Positions 34,670 to 43,353 of a DNA stretch of 64,000 nt are shown in pieces. Where the stretch lies: the NCBI GenBank assembly GCA_031549115.1, contig JAVBQJ010000010.1, positions 37,395 to 101,394 of the forward strand, in the 5' to 3' direction. Within the stretch, counting starts at the first letter, position 1, and the number at the start of each line of letters is the position of its first letter. The notes beneath the pieces are model-generated. The model saw only the letters and a list, made by a program, of their open reading frames with translations. It was not told the DNA's origin and did no database searches. The translations under genes and the position numbers were made by a program. This stretch comes from JAVBQJ01 sp031549115. Lineage in GTDB: Bacteria > Verrucomicrobiota > Lentisphaeria > Victivallales > Victivallaceae.

Positions 34670-35647
34670 CTTTATTTTTTTATTTTTAAGATTTTTTTTA
34701 TTTTCGTAATCGTACTTGGCTTGGCACATGGCGCGGTAGTTTTCCGGCGGCACGTCCGGCTGCGAAGCGTTCGCCATGCCGAATATCCAATTATCCCGCG
34801 AACCGTGTTCCCGCAGCAAAGCGGCGGCGGCGGCGTACACCTCACCGGGACTCCCGGTCAGCATCAATCCGCAATCCAGATTGCCGCACAGCATGATCCG
34901 GTCCATCGCCAACGCAAACGCCCCGTTCAATTCCATCCCCGCCACCGGGTCGATTCCCTGCAGAATGTCGATCCCCGAAGCCGCCAGCTCCGGCAGCACC
35001 GCTGTGATATTCCCGTCGGTGTGCATCACCGCCAGCGCGTCCAACCGGTGCATCGCCTCCGCCCAGCTGCGCAAATACGGCAGTACGAAGCGCGCCAATG
35101 CCGCCGGAGCGAAAAACACCCCGTGATTGTCCGCGATATCCGTGGCCGTCAACAACATCTGCGCCCCCGCCTCCCGCAAACGCCCCGCCTGAAGCACGCC
35201 GGCCGCCAGGCGCCGCTGCGCCAGCGCCTCCACCGCATCCGGATCGTCCTCCATTTGAAAGCAGAATTCCACATATTCGTCGGCGGCGGGCATGCCCAGC
35301 ACACCGCCGGAGTTGGCCACCACCAGGATCTCCGGCGGCAGCGTCCGGCGCAGCATCTCCACCTGGCGCTCCACCGAACCGTCCGGCGGCAGCACCCAAT
35401 ACGCCAATTCCCCCGGCGCGTGCTCCCAATAACCGCTCGGCGCGGTCACCGCCGCAAAACCCAGCTCCACGGAAACTGCGGCCATGATTTCCGCGTTGGC
35501 GTGCAACGCCCGTTCCCGCTCCCCGCCGGTCAGGCGCTCGAAGTCGCGCCCGAGGGTCATTTTGCGGGCGGAAAACGCATCCCACAACTGAAACTCCAAT
35601 TCCCAGTGCGGGACCCGTCCGGGAATGCTCAATACACTTCGATTCAT
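34667..35647 (-). CDS. Uroporphyrinogen decarboxylase-superfamily protein (URO-D/MtaA-like), operon 2
   Basis: 326 aa. It has the TIM-barrel fold features of the URO-D superfamily, with the MHTDGN segment (VMHTDGNITAVLPELAASGIDILQGIDP) typical of the corrinoid methyltransferase/URO-D group. It is unlikely to be HemE because it lies inside a sugar operon and has no tetrapyrrole neighbours. The last residues (ENKKNLKNKKIK) are coded by the A-rich tract that precedes repeat RE1 copy D, and the stop is the first codon of that repeat. Cytoplasmic; a methyl- or decarboxyl-transfer role is possible. Confidence 0.72.
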   Translation of the reverse strand: MNRSVLSIPGRVPHWELEFQLWDAFSARKMTLGRDFERLTGGERERALHANAEIMAAVSVELGFAAVTAPSGYWEHAPGELAYWVLPPDGSVERQVEMLRRTLPPEILVVANSGGVLGMPAADEYVEFCFQMEDDPDAVEALAQRRLAAGVLQAGRLREAGAQMLLTATDIADNHGVFFAPAALARFVLPYLRSWAEAMHRLDALAVMHTDGNITAVLPELAASGIDILQGIDPVAGMELNGAFALAMDRIMLCGNLDCGLMLTGSPGEVYAAAAALLREHGSRDNWIFGMANASQPDVPPENYRAMCQAKYDYENKKNLKNKKIK

Positions 35648-35656
35648 CGTAACTCT

Positions 35657-37393
35657 CTATCGCGTTTGCAGTTGTTCGATCATCCGGGCAATCCGGCTGC
35701 GGGCATTCAAGAGCGCCGTCGGATCCGTCGAATATTCATGATGGCTGGCGACCAGCTCCGAGTTGATCCGCAACAGCGCGCGCGCCTCCTCCGGCACCGG
35801 TGCTCCGGCGGCATCCGCTTCGGCGATCAAGGTCTTGAGCAAATGAAAGTACTCATAATCCTCGGCGCCGTCGCGCAGATTTTCCAGCCGGATGCTCGGC
35901 CAATAACCCTTGCCGCCGCGCGCCGGGTAGAGCATATAACCGTCGCCGCAACGCGAACCGACACTGTCCCAGGGGATATCCGGCCAGGTCTTGCCGTCCC
36001 TGCCGGCGGTATTGGGGCGGGCGGGGTTGTCCTCGCCGTCCCAGTAGGTCATGCCCCAGTGCAGCATGCCGGGAACACCGTACTTCCAATGAATCCACGG
36101 CGTGATGCGCGTCTGGCCCCCCGGAGCCGGAATCAGCAGCCAATCCGCGACATAATACCACCACAACCCACATCCCTCCTCCCGCGCCATATCCGGCGTC
36201 TCGCCCACCGCCGTGCCGACTCCGGCGGCGGGAATGAAAAGATCGACGCAGCCCTTGAGCTCCTCGAAGCTCATCCGGTAGTATTGGCGGTATTGGCCGC
36301 TGATCTCCTCTTCGAAAAACAGACTCTCTTTGCCCGGCACCTTGCCGTACAGCGAAATGGTGTTGCAGCGCAATGCCTCGGGGAAAAGCTCCTCGACCAT
36401 CGCGCCCTGCTCCCGGACGAACGGCAGCTGTTCCACATAGGGTTCGTCCCCCAGCAGCACATACGGCGTCAGGCCGGTGCGGTCCTGGCTGCGCCACCAA
36501 CGGGCGGCCTCGGCAATCTCGGCTCTTTCGGCGTCGCTGACGGCACGGTCTTTGGGAAAGGCTTTGATGAAAATATACCGCTGGCCGCGGCTTGCGGCGT
36601 AATCGTTCTCCTCCGGCGTCAACGGAAAGGGCGCGATCCGGTAGTCGAGCAGCAGATCCAATTGTCCGCGCCGCACCTCCGGCGTCACGCTCTCCGGGTA
36701 CATCTGGTTCAATTGCCCGCCCTCGGTCGGCCCCCAGATCGGAATGACGATGGGAAAGTGCTGCTCCCGCGGCAAATTGAAGTTCCACACCGTCACTTCG
36801 ACCGGCAGGATCAAATCGCGTTCGCCGGCGGCGCTCAGGGTGACGCCGCCGCGGTAAACCCCGGACGGCTGATCGTCCGGCGCGTGAAACCGCAGCCAGA
36901 GCGCCTGATTGTGCCCCGTCTGCACCTCGGTCAACTCCTCCATCGGCATCAACGGATCCGGCCAGTCCCCCAGCCGCAGGCCGGATTCCCAGAGGCTGTA
37001 CGTATTGATATACCCCGCCGCCATGACCGCGACCTCCGAGGCCGGGAAAGTCTCTCCCTGCCCGTTTTTCAATTCCCCGAGCGTGACCTTCAAATCGCGA
37101 ACCGGGCGGGAAGGCGCGCGCACGACAATCTGGGCACTTTCGAATTCACCGCGCGCCAGCTCCACCCGGACGGTTTTCCGCCGTACCAATTCCAGGGGCT
37201 CCCACGGCGCGCCGGCCTCCCAGCGCTTGCCGGTCAGAGTGCCGAAATACAACGGCGCCGGATCGTCCCGCATGATTTTCACCGTGGTCGGGACCGGATT
37301 CGCCAGCCATTCCACCTCTTGCGCCGCCGCCGTCAACATGCAGGCCACTCCCATTGCCGTCACCCCCATTTGCCACCATCGATCGATTCGCAT
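35657..37393 (-). CDS. GH123-like (DUF4091) secreted protein
   Basis: 578 aa from the ATG at 37393. The frame continues upstream into repeat RE2 at 37413, so an earlier start is rejected. Signal peptide over residues 1-25. Then a beta-sandwich (EFESAQIVVRAP) and the DUF4091/GH123 catalytic barrel: TPYVLLGDEPYVEQ (Asp-Glu, near 315), WWYYVADWLL, the PWIHWKYGVPGMLHWG block and PSIRLENLRDGAEDYEY. GH123 enzymes are beta-N-acetylgalactosaminidases that use an Asp-Glu pair; exact specificity here is unknown. It is a paralog of the 37513 gene. Confidence 0.8.
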   Translation of the reverse strand: MRIDRWWQMGVTAMGVACMLTAAAQEVEWLANPVPTTVKIMRDDPAPLYFGTLTGKRWEAGAPWEPLELVRRKTVRVELARGEFESAQIVVRAPSRPVRDLKVTLGELKNGQGETFPASEVAVMAAGYINTYSLWESGLRLGDWPDPLMPMEELTEVQTGHNQALWLRFHAPDDQPSGVYRGGVTLSAAGERDLILPVEVTVWNFNLPREQHFPIVIPIWGPTEGGQLNQMYPESVTPEVRRGQLDLLLDYRIAPFPLTPEENDYAASRGQRYIFIKAFPKDRAVSDAERAEIAEAARWWRSQDRTGLTPYVLLGDEPYVEQLPFVREQGAMVEELFPEALRCNTISLYGKVPGKESLFFEEEISGQYRQYYRMSFEELKGCVDLFIPAAGVGTAVGETPDMAREEGCGLWWYYVADWLLIPAPGGQTRITPWIHWKYGVPGMLHWGMTYWDGEDNPARPNTAGRDGKTWPDIPWDSVGSRCGDGYMLYPARGGKGYWPSIRLENLRDGAEDYEYFHLLKTLIAEADAAGAPVPEEARALLRINSELVASHHEYSTDPTALLNARSRIARMIEQLQTR

Positions 37394-37412
37394 ATTGCCA
37401 CTCACTTTTTTT

Positions 37413-37575
37413 ATTCCAATGCGCAATCTAAGGGTTAGTAACCGCCGCCGGTATTGTAGAATGGAAATTTGGTTTGATGAGTTTGCCGCTCTCCAGAGGT
37501 AACGGCAACGAATCAAGCCGGATTTCCGTCCGCAAGACCAAGGCAGTTACAAACCTTATGATTGCAAATTGGTAT
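37413..37575 (+). repeat. MITE-like element RE2, copy 1
   Basis: 163 bases, the same length as the copy at 54471-54633 and about 85% identical by eye. The ends are imperfect inverted repeats of about 30 bases (ATTCCAATGCGCAATC... and ...GATTGCAAATTGGTAT). It has no coding capacity of its own. It lies between two paralogous GH123-like genes, and its right end is read as the last 20 codons of the upstream one. Confidence 0.8.
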
Positions 37576-39216
37576 TAACAGGCGATTGATTTCCATCAGC
37601 AGTTCCGCGGCCTGGCGCCGCTCGGACAGGATCAACGAAAAGTCCTCCCGGAACTCCGCGGCGGTTTTCACCAGCGCCGGATTCACCTCCAGAACCTTCC
37701 GGACACGTGCTTCCATCCGCTGCGCCGCCTCCGGATTGCGCTCCCGCAGCTCCGTTGCGGCTTCACGCAGCAGATGCAGCAGTTCGACATCCTCCAGCCC
37801 GTCGCGCAAATTCTCCAGCCGCAAGCTCGGCCAGTACCCGGCGCCACCCGGCTTCGGATAGACCAGATAGCCGTCGCCGGAGCGCGACAGCTCACTGTCC
37901 CACGGAACATCAGGCCATTTTTTCCCCCCGGTTCCGGCCAGATTGCGTTCGCCCCAGTAGCTCATGCCCCAATGCAGCATACCGGGAATCCGGTACTTCC
38001 ACTGAATCCACGGCGTCAACCGCGCACGGGTGGCGGAATTTGGCAGATAGAGCCAGTCGGCGATATAATACCACATCAATTTCTTGCCGAGGCGCTCCGC
38101 TTCGGCGGCGACCCCGTGCATCGGGTAGCAGCTCGCGGCGCACGGCATGAAGTAGTCGACATCGCCATCCAGCTTGACCATGCTCTCCCGGTAATAATAT
38201 ACCCGCAAATCGCGATTGGGATAATCCGGCGGCATCGGCGGCAGCTGATTCTGGTGTTCGACGCAGATGGTATTGATCCGAACCGCTTCGGGAAAGAGTT
38301 CGCGCACCTCGCGGCCCTGCTGTTTGACCGTATCCCACATGACCGGACGCGGCTCGTCGCCGAGCAGCACGAAGGGAATGTAGCCCTTTTCCAAAAAGCC
38401 GCGCTCCCGCCACACCTGCGCCTTTTCCCGCAGCACCGGCGCCACATGGTCGGGCATATAGTCATTCGGATAACAGGCGATATTGAAGTAACGCTGGCCG
38501 CGACGCCCCAGCTCCTCGATCTCGTCGTCGGTGACCGGCATCGGCGACACCCGGTAATCCAGCAGCATATGCAGATATTCGCGCCGGGCCGCCTCCTGGT
38601 GCTCCGCCGAATACATCGCCGCCAGGTGATCGCCCCAGATCGGGATGATATTGGCGGTGTGTTGCTCGTCCGAGAGCGTGATATCCCACACCGTGACCGT
38701 CAACGGCAAACGCTCCGCCGCGTCCCCGCCCCGGTGCCGCAGCACCGCCTCCCCCCGGTATACACCAACCGGCGTATCCGGCAGGGTCCGAAATTGCACG
38801 AGGTAGCTTTGGCTGTGCCCGGAAGCGATATCCTGCGCCGGCGCCTGCTCCATCATCGGATCGGGGAACTCCCCCAACACTTTGGACGGATCCCACAGAT
38901 CCACGGTTTCAATATACCCGAGCGTGAACAACTTGATCTGCCGTGCCGGAAAGAGGGTGCCGAGCGTTTCGTGACGCAGCGGCCCGATCTCGACGGTCAC
39001 CTGCTCCAACGGACCTTGAAACGCGCCGACGGCCAGCTGGCAGCTTTCAAATTCATTGCGCGCCATCTCCACGGACAGAGCCGCCGCGCCGTTCCGTTCG
39101 GGGAGCCGGTCGCTGACCAGCTTCTCCCCGACCGGAATGGCGGCGGTGATCATGGAGGCGCCTTGCATACCGCAGGCGAGCAATGCCGCAACCAGGATGA
39201 CGGAATTCTTCCACAT
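37513..39216 (-). CDS. GH123-like (DUF4091) secreted protein with RE2-coded tail
   Basis: 567 aa. Signal peptide over residues 1-22 (ends CGMQGA). N-terminal sandwich (EFESCQLAVGAF), then the GH123-like barrel: GYIPFVLLGDEPRPV (Asp-Glu near 285), LMWYYIADWLYLP, PWIQWKYRIPGMLHWG and PSLRLENLRDGLEDVEL. The last 20 residues (from IPICNHKVC onward) are coded by the end of element RE2, so the original C-terminus was replaced or extended after MEINRLL. It is a tandem paralog of the downstream 35657 gene; the pair was split by the element. It follows the operon 2 prepilin-like gene. Confidence 0.8.
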   Translation of the reverse strand: MWKNSVILVAALLACGMQGASMITAAIPVGEKLVSDRLPERNGAAALSVEMARNEFESCQLAVGAFQGPLEQVTVEIGPLRHETLGTLFPARQIKLFTLGYIETVDLWDPSKVLGEFPDPMMEQAPAQDIASGHSQSYLVQFRTLPDTPVGVYRGEAVLRHRGGDAAERLPLTVTVWDITLSDEQHTANIIPIWGDHLAAMYSAEHQEAARREYLHMLLDYRVSPMPVTDDEIEELGRRGQRYFNIACYPNDYMPDHVAPVLREKAQVWRERGFLEKGYIPFVLLGDEPRPVMWDTVKQQGREVRELFPEAVRINTICVEHQNQLPPMPPDYPNRDLRVYYYRESMVKLDGDVDYFMPCAASCYPMHGVAAEAERLGKKLMWYYIADWLYLPNSATRARLTPWIQWKYRIPGMLHWGMSYWGERNLAGTGGKKWPDVPWDSELSRSGDGYLVYPKPGGAGYWPSLRLENLRDGLEDVELLHLLREAATELRERNPEAAQRMEARVRKVLEVNPALVKTAAEFREDFSLILSERRQAAELLMEINRLLIPICNHKVCNCLGLADGNPA

Positions 39217-39226
39217 GGCAACAACT

Positions 39227-39853
39227 TCAGAATTCGAAATATTTCACGGCGACGGAATCGTTCCACTTTACTTCCACGGGGATGCGTGCATCGGCGTGGC
39301 CGTCGAACCAGACCACATTGCACTTGCCGCCGTGCCGGTCGGCCGAGGTGCAATCACCGGGCTCCCACCACAAATTGGGCATGAACGGTTCGTTGCCGTT
39401 GCCGCTGACCGTGGAGTAGTCCATGGCGAAGACCTTTTCGGTCGGACTCTTGATGCTGTCGATTTTCAACGAGCCTTCCATGCCGTCGCCGCTGTGGCTC
39501 TGTTTGATGTAGGTGTTGATCGCATAGCTCCAGACCGGATACGGGCTGTCCTGCCCCTGACGCCAGCTCGGGCAGATGAAGACCTCCTTGTTCAGATAAT
39601 TCATATACCACAGATAGTCCGACCAGTACGCCCGGTCCTCTTTCCGGATCGGCGGCGGCATATACTGGCCATGTTCGCCGGCATACATGACCATGGCGAG
39701 TCCGACCTGCTTCAGGTTGCTCACACACTTGATCGCCTGCGCCGCGGCGCGGGCCTTGCTCAACGCCGGGAGCAGCATACTGGCCAGAATTGCGATAATC
39801 GCAATCACCACCAAAAGCTCTATCAATGTAAATTTGTAACGCTTCGACATCAT
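39227..39853 (-). CDS. Prepilin-like protein with H-X9-DG motif (operon 2)
   Basis: 208 aa; the ATG at 39853 has AAAGGA upstream and overlaps the regulator's stop (ATGA). Short N-terminus (MMSKRYK) then FTLIELLVVIAIIAIL, Glu at +5, and MLPALSKARAAAQ. The residue before F8 is Lys and not Gly. The globular part ends with H-X9-DG (RHGGKCNVVWFDG). It is predicted to be inner-membrane anchored and displayed outside. It is the first structural gene of operon 2, directly before the GH123-like pair. Confidence 0.85.
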   Translation of the reverse strand: MMSKRYKFTLIELLVVIAIIAILASMLLPALSKARAAAQAIKCVSNLKQVGLAMVMYAGEHGQYMPPPIRKEDRAYWSDYLWYMNYLNKEVFICPSWRQGQDSPYPVWSYAINTYIKQSHSGDGMEGSLKIDSIKSPTEKVFAMDYSTVSGNGNEPFMPNLWWEPGDCTSADRHGGKCNVVWFDGHADARIPVEVKWNDSVAVKYFEF

Positions 39854-40965
39854 TTCGTTCCTTTCGTTGATTCGGTTTCCTGATTGATAAAGTTGGGAAA
39901 AATTTTGATTTGCTTGGGCACCGGGCGCCGGGAAATGGCCACCGCCAACGCCTGCGCCCCGATCTCGAGAAAATCGATCTGCATGGTGGAAAACTCCGGA
40001 AGCACTCCGTAAACCCGATAGCCGTCGTATCCGGCCACCCGCACCCGGCCCGGCAAGCCGGCTCCTTCCAGATACCGGTAAACCCCGTGCCCCAACAGAT
40101 CGCTGGTGCACAAAAATAGATCGATGGCCGGGTCCTGCCGCAGCTGCGCCTCCGCCAGCGCCGCTCCCGCCGCGATCATCTCCTCCATTCCGCCGGTCGG
40201 AGGCGGCAACGGCAGATACGCGCGCTCCAGATTCACATTGTACTGATCGGCGGCGAACTGAAAGCCCTTCAACCGCTGCATGTAGTTCAAATTGTCCAAC
40301 TCGAAGCTCGGAATGCGGACATTCCGGCAGCCGCGGCGGAAGAAGTAGCCGGCAATCTGAAACGCCCCGCCGAAATCGTCGTTGAACACGCCGTACACAT
40401 TGGCGTTCGTACTTTCAAACCCCGGCATGAAGTAGTTGACATAGACAAAACGAATCGCCGGGAAACGCTCGGAAAGCGCCATCACCTCCTCCAGCGGTTC
40501 GGACTCCAGGAGCAACACGCCGCGCACCTCGGAGGTGACACTCTCCAGATAATACTCCAGATCATTATTGACCAGCAGCAAATCGACGCCACGCCCGGCG
40601 GCCTCCCGCCGCATCCCGGCATAAAGGCCGCGGTCCGCCTGGTCGGTATTGAAGTATTCCAATCCGAAACCGGGCACATAGAGAATCGCAATCTGCTTCT
40701 CCTTGGAAGAACGGCGCCGGGGCGCGGAACCGATGAAAGTCCCTTTTTTGGGGCGGCGGAAACAGTAGCCGCCCCGGATCAATTCTTTGAGCGCATGGTC
40801 CATCGTCCGGACACTGACGCCGGCGGCTCCGGCCAGCTCCTGAACCGGGGGGAGCATATTGCCCGCCTGCATGTCATTTTCGCGGATCAGCCGCAACAGC
40901 TCGGACTTCAATTGCAGATAAACCGGCTGCGCACTGCGCGAGTCGAGCTGAAATTCCAATTGCAT
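39850..40965 (-). CDS. GntR-type regulator with LacI-like sugar-binding domain
   Basis: 371 aa from the ATG at 40965 (AGAGG upstream). Residues about 8-78 are a GntR winged helix (QPVYLQLKSELLRLIREND, LPPVQELAGAAGVSVRTMDHALKEL). Residues about 90-365 are a periplasmic-binding-protein-like effector domain of the LacI/GalR type (QIAILYVPGFGLEYF, DLFLCTSDLLGHGVYRYL, RVRVAGYDGYRVYG). This is the AraR-like architecture, which senses a sugar. It is transcribed with operon 2 as its first gene, giving a built-in feedback loop. Confidence 0.85.
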   Translation of the reverse strand: MQLEFQLDSRSAQPVYLQLKSELLRLIRENDMQAGNMLPPVQELAGAAGVSVRTMDHALKELIRGGYCFRRPKKGTFIGSAPRRRSSKEKQIAILYVPGFGLEYFNTDQADRGLYAGMRREAAGRGVDLLLVNNDLEYYLESVTSEVRGVLLLESEPLEEVMALSERFPAIRFVYVNYFMPGFESTNANVYGVFNDDFGGAFQIAGYFFRRGCRNVRIPSFELDNLNYMQRLKGFQFAADQYNVNLERAYLPLPPPTGGMEEMIAAGAALAEAQLRQDPAIDLFLCTSDLLGHGVYRYLEGAGLPGRVRVAGYDGYRVYGVLPEFSTMQIDFLEIGAQALAVAISRRPVPKQIKIFPNFINQETESTKGTK

Positions 40966-40993
40966 CGTGCCTCTGACTCCTTGTTTTGCCTTA

Positions 40994-41022
40994 ATTATAG
41001 CAAAATCCACGGCGGATGTCAA
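40994..41022 (-). promoter_or_regulatory. Promoter of operon 2
   Basis: Minus strand TTGACA (41022-41017), 17-base spacer, TATAAT (40999-40994), both perfect consensus boxes, about 29 bases before the GntR ATG. No clear palindrome was found next to it. Confidence 0.75.
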
Positions 41023-41117
41023 GAGGAACCCGCATTGCAACCGGCAGAAAAGAGCAAATCAATGTATAATGAGTATAATAAGCCCGCCTGATTGCCGGCG
41101 AAAATGCAAGTGTGCCC

Positions 41118-42242
41118 TCAACCATAGATCGTTCGACTGCAGGCATCGACAATATCCCGCATGAGGGCAATTTTATACTCCTCGGCATGCGGCGGCACCT
41201 GATCGCCGGCTGCGGCAATCAAACGGGGATTGCCGGCTGCCAGGGAACACCACGCTTCCACATGGCGCGTAAAATCGCGCTCGCTTACCGAACGCAACCA
41301 TAAGCCGGGCGCCACTCCGCCGGAAAGAATCATCGATTCTCCCGCCTCCCGGCGGCATTCCCGGGGCGAAAGATCGCCGCCCGGCAATGGCGTCAACGCA
41401 TCGCCGCAGTCAGCGCCGACTGCCGCCAGCATCGCTGCCGCTCCCCGGATTTTGCCGTCGATATGGACGGCGACGAATTTGCCCTTGCGCTGCAATCGCG
41501 TGATCGCCTCCAGGTAATAACACCGCGACCACCGCCGGAAAAAATCCGGAGGCTGAATATCGCCGGAGAAGTTATCTCCCATGAGTATGACCTCCGCCGG
41601 AGACTCCGCCGCCAGATCGATGAGCTCGAGATTGTTCCGGTTAATGGTCTCCACCACCTCCGCCAGCAGCTCTGGAGTATCGATCGCGGCGTAGACGGTA
41701 TTTTCAATTCCCATCCAGTAGTTCATGATCTGTCCCATGGCGCTGTAACCCACCGGCAAATAGACGACGCCGTTGTCGCCCACATACTCCACCCACTTCC
41801 GATAGCGGTCGAATTGTTCGCGATACCGCCGCCGGCCCAGAGCGTCGGCCAGAATCAACAGCTCATCCGGAGTCCGAATGCCCCATTCGGGGATGCCCCA
41901 GGCATAGTTCTGCGCTTCCCAAACCCGGCGGCGGCTGATGCTGCCGCGGGGAGTGGTAAGACGCCAGGTTATTTCGCCGGGGCCGGATTTGAATGTTTCC
42001 GCTTTGACATCGCCGGGATACATTGTTTGAAAGAAGGAACCGAGATTCGGCAGATAGAAGCCCACGTCCTGTTTTCTATGGTAATCCAGAAGGGCATGTT
42101 CCGGCTCATTGTAAGCGCGGCTCAAATCCCATGGGCGCCCGTTCTTATGATAAAACCAGTGGGAGAGATCAAGCATGAATGCGATCCGTTCCGGGCGTTG
42201 GCGGCGGAATACGGCCAAAATATCCTGGCGTCGGGAAGTCAT
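41118..42242 (-). CDS. Uroporphyrinogen decarboxylase-superfamily protein, operon 3
   Basis: 374 aa. It has URO-D superfamily features: RRQDILAVFRRQRPERI at the start, VYLPVGYSAMGQIMNYWMGIE in the centre, VILMGDNFSGDIQPPDFFRRW and VAVHIDGKIRGAAAMLAAVGAD, the last holding the conserved Asp-Gly region. It is the last gene of operon 3, 4 bases after the BNR-type gene's stop. It is far from tetrapyrrole genes and differs strongly from the other two URO-D proteins in this window. Cytoplasmic. A demethylase or decarboxylase of a sugar-derived compound is only a guess. Confidence 0.75.
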   Translation of the reverse strand: MTSRRQDILAVFRRQRPERIAFMLDLSHWFYHKNGRPWDLSRAYNEPEHALLDYHRKQDVGFYLPNLGSFFQTMYPGDVKAETFKSGPGEITWRLTTPRGSISRRRVWEAQNYAWGIPEWGIRTPDELLILADALGRRRYREQFDRYRKWVEYVGDNGVVYLPVGYSAMGQIMNYWMGIENTVYAAIDTPELLAEVVETINRNNLELIDLAAESPAEVILMGDNFSGDIQPPDFFRRWSRCYYLEAITRLQRKGKFVAVHIDGKIRGAAAMLAAVGADCGDALTPLPGGDLSPRECRREAGESMILSGGVAPGLWLRSVSERDFTRHVEAWCSLAAGNPRLIAAAGDQVPPHAEEYKIALMRDIVDACSRTIYG

Positions 42243-42246
42243 TGGT

Positions 42247-43353
42247 TCATTCCATGGTTATGTTGATGCTGTATATCGAAGTTGCCTCGGGGCGGCCGGC
42301 ATACCACAACACGATGAATTCCCGCTCCCCGAGCGGTGCAATGGTCGGCAACCCGAAGGACCAATACTGCATCTGCACCAGAGCGTCGTTAAGTTCCCCG
42401 GCGGCATTCTCCGCCAGGGAGTGAACATAAATATCATCTTCCCAATGCCAGTCGACGCCGGGAAATTCCGCGGAATAAAGTTTGATGGCATGGGAGTGAA
42501 AACGATCGACGGTCACCGCCAACAGGCGTTGTCCGTAACGCGCCGGAAAGGTCGCCTGACCGGTTATGTTGGTGGCGACAGGCCGACTCCAGGTACGTCC
42601 GTTGTCAAAACTCCGGGCGGAATGTACGGGAGCATCGCCGTTGACGACATTGTCAAAGGTCCAGAACATACCGAAAAGCCGCGATCCGCCGAGCGAAATG
42701 ATCCGATTGTCCCAGAACATTTTGCGATGCGTGCAATCATGCGCCGTGATGACACACTCCGTCCAATGGCGTCCCTGATCCGGCGAAATCAGGCCTCCCG
42801 CATAATGAACCCAGGGCGTGGCATCGGCGTAATTCTTCGCAACTTCGAACGGCAAAAACAACTCCCCGTCGGCGCACTTGACCACCGGCGCCATCACCGG
42901 CACCGGAAATTCATCGAAGCGGCCGGTGGCAATCACATCCGGAACGCTCCAGCTTTGACCGGCGTCACGAGAACGGCTCACCCCGATACAGATCGGCAGC
43001 GCACCGCCGGTTTCCGGATTGAAAAACAGCTTGTCCATGCCGTTGCGGCGGTCGCAAAGCATCAGAGTGAAAATGATTTCTCCGTTTTCCAGCTCCGTCA
43101 GATACCCCGCATGCAACGAATAAGGGTGTTGCCGCTGCCACAGGGCAAACGGCGCGCCGGCGTCCTGCCATGTACGGCCGCGATCCGGGGAACGGGCCAG
43201 CCGCACGGTACAAAATGCGGAATTCTTTGTGTCGGCACTCTGGAAGACGGCGAGAATGTGGCCATTTTTCAAAACGGCGACCCCGGGAAAGGCATTGACC
43301 GCATCCCCGTTCGAACAGGAAGTGTAGACTGTGACTGGAAATGTTTTCTTCAT
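42247..43353 (-). CDS. Sialidase-type six-bladed propeller with four Asp boxes
   Basis: 368 aa, no signal peptide. Four Asp-box motifs SxDxGxxW lie at about 55-62 (SPDRGRTW), 128-135 (SRDAGQSW), 190-197 (SPDQGRHW) and 248-255 (SFDNGRTW). These define a BNR/sialidase-type beta-propeller. The Arg triad and nucleophile Tyr of true sialidases are not established by eye, so the activity may be a different hydrolase or epimerase-like propeller enzyme. The ATG overlaps the MFS gene's stop (ATGA) in operon 3. Cytoplasmic. Confidence 0.75.
   Translation of the reverse strand: MKKTFPVTVYTSCSNGDAVNAFPGVAVLKNGHILAVFQSADTKNSAFCTVRLARSPDRGRTWQDAGAPFALWQRQHPYSLHAGYLTELENGEIIFTLMLCDRRNGMDKLFFNPETGGALPICIGVSRSRDAGQSWSVPDVIATGRFDEFPVPVMAPVVKCADGELFLPFEVAKNYADATPWVHYAGGLISPDQGRHWTECVITAHDCTHRKMFWDNRIISLGGSRLFGMFWTFDNVVNGDAPVHSARSFDNGRTWSRPVATNITGQATFPARYGQRLLAVTVDRFHSHAIKLYSAEFPGVDWHWEDDIYVHSLAENAAGELNDALVQMQYWSFGLPTIAPLGEREFIVLWYAGRPEATSIYSINITME

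Noticed and set aside
34667..35647. Call as heme-pathway uroporphyrinogen decarboxylase (hemE)
   Set aside because: The context is a glycan operon, the sequence diverges from the other URO-D proteins here, and no tetrapyrrole gene is nearby.
34721..37438. 905-aa plus-strand frame
   Set aside because: Antisense to the URO-D and GH123-like genes; the sequence looks like reverse-frame translation.
42247..43353. Call as a true sialidase (neuraminidase)
   Set aside because: Asp boxes only show the propeller fold. The arginine triad and Tyr nucleophile were not confirmed, and the protein has no signal peptide.
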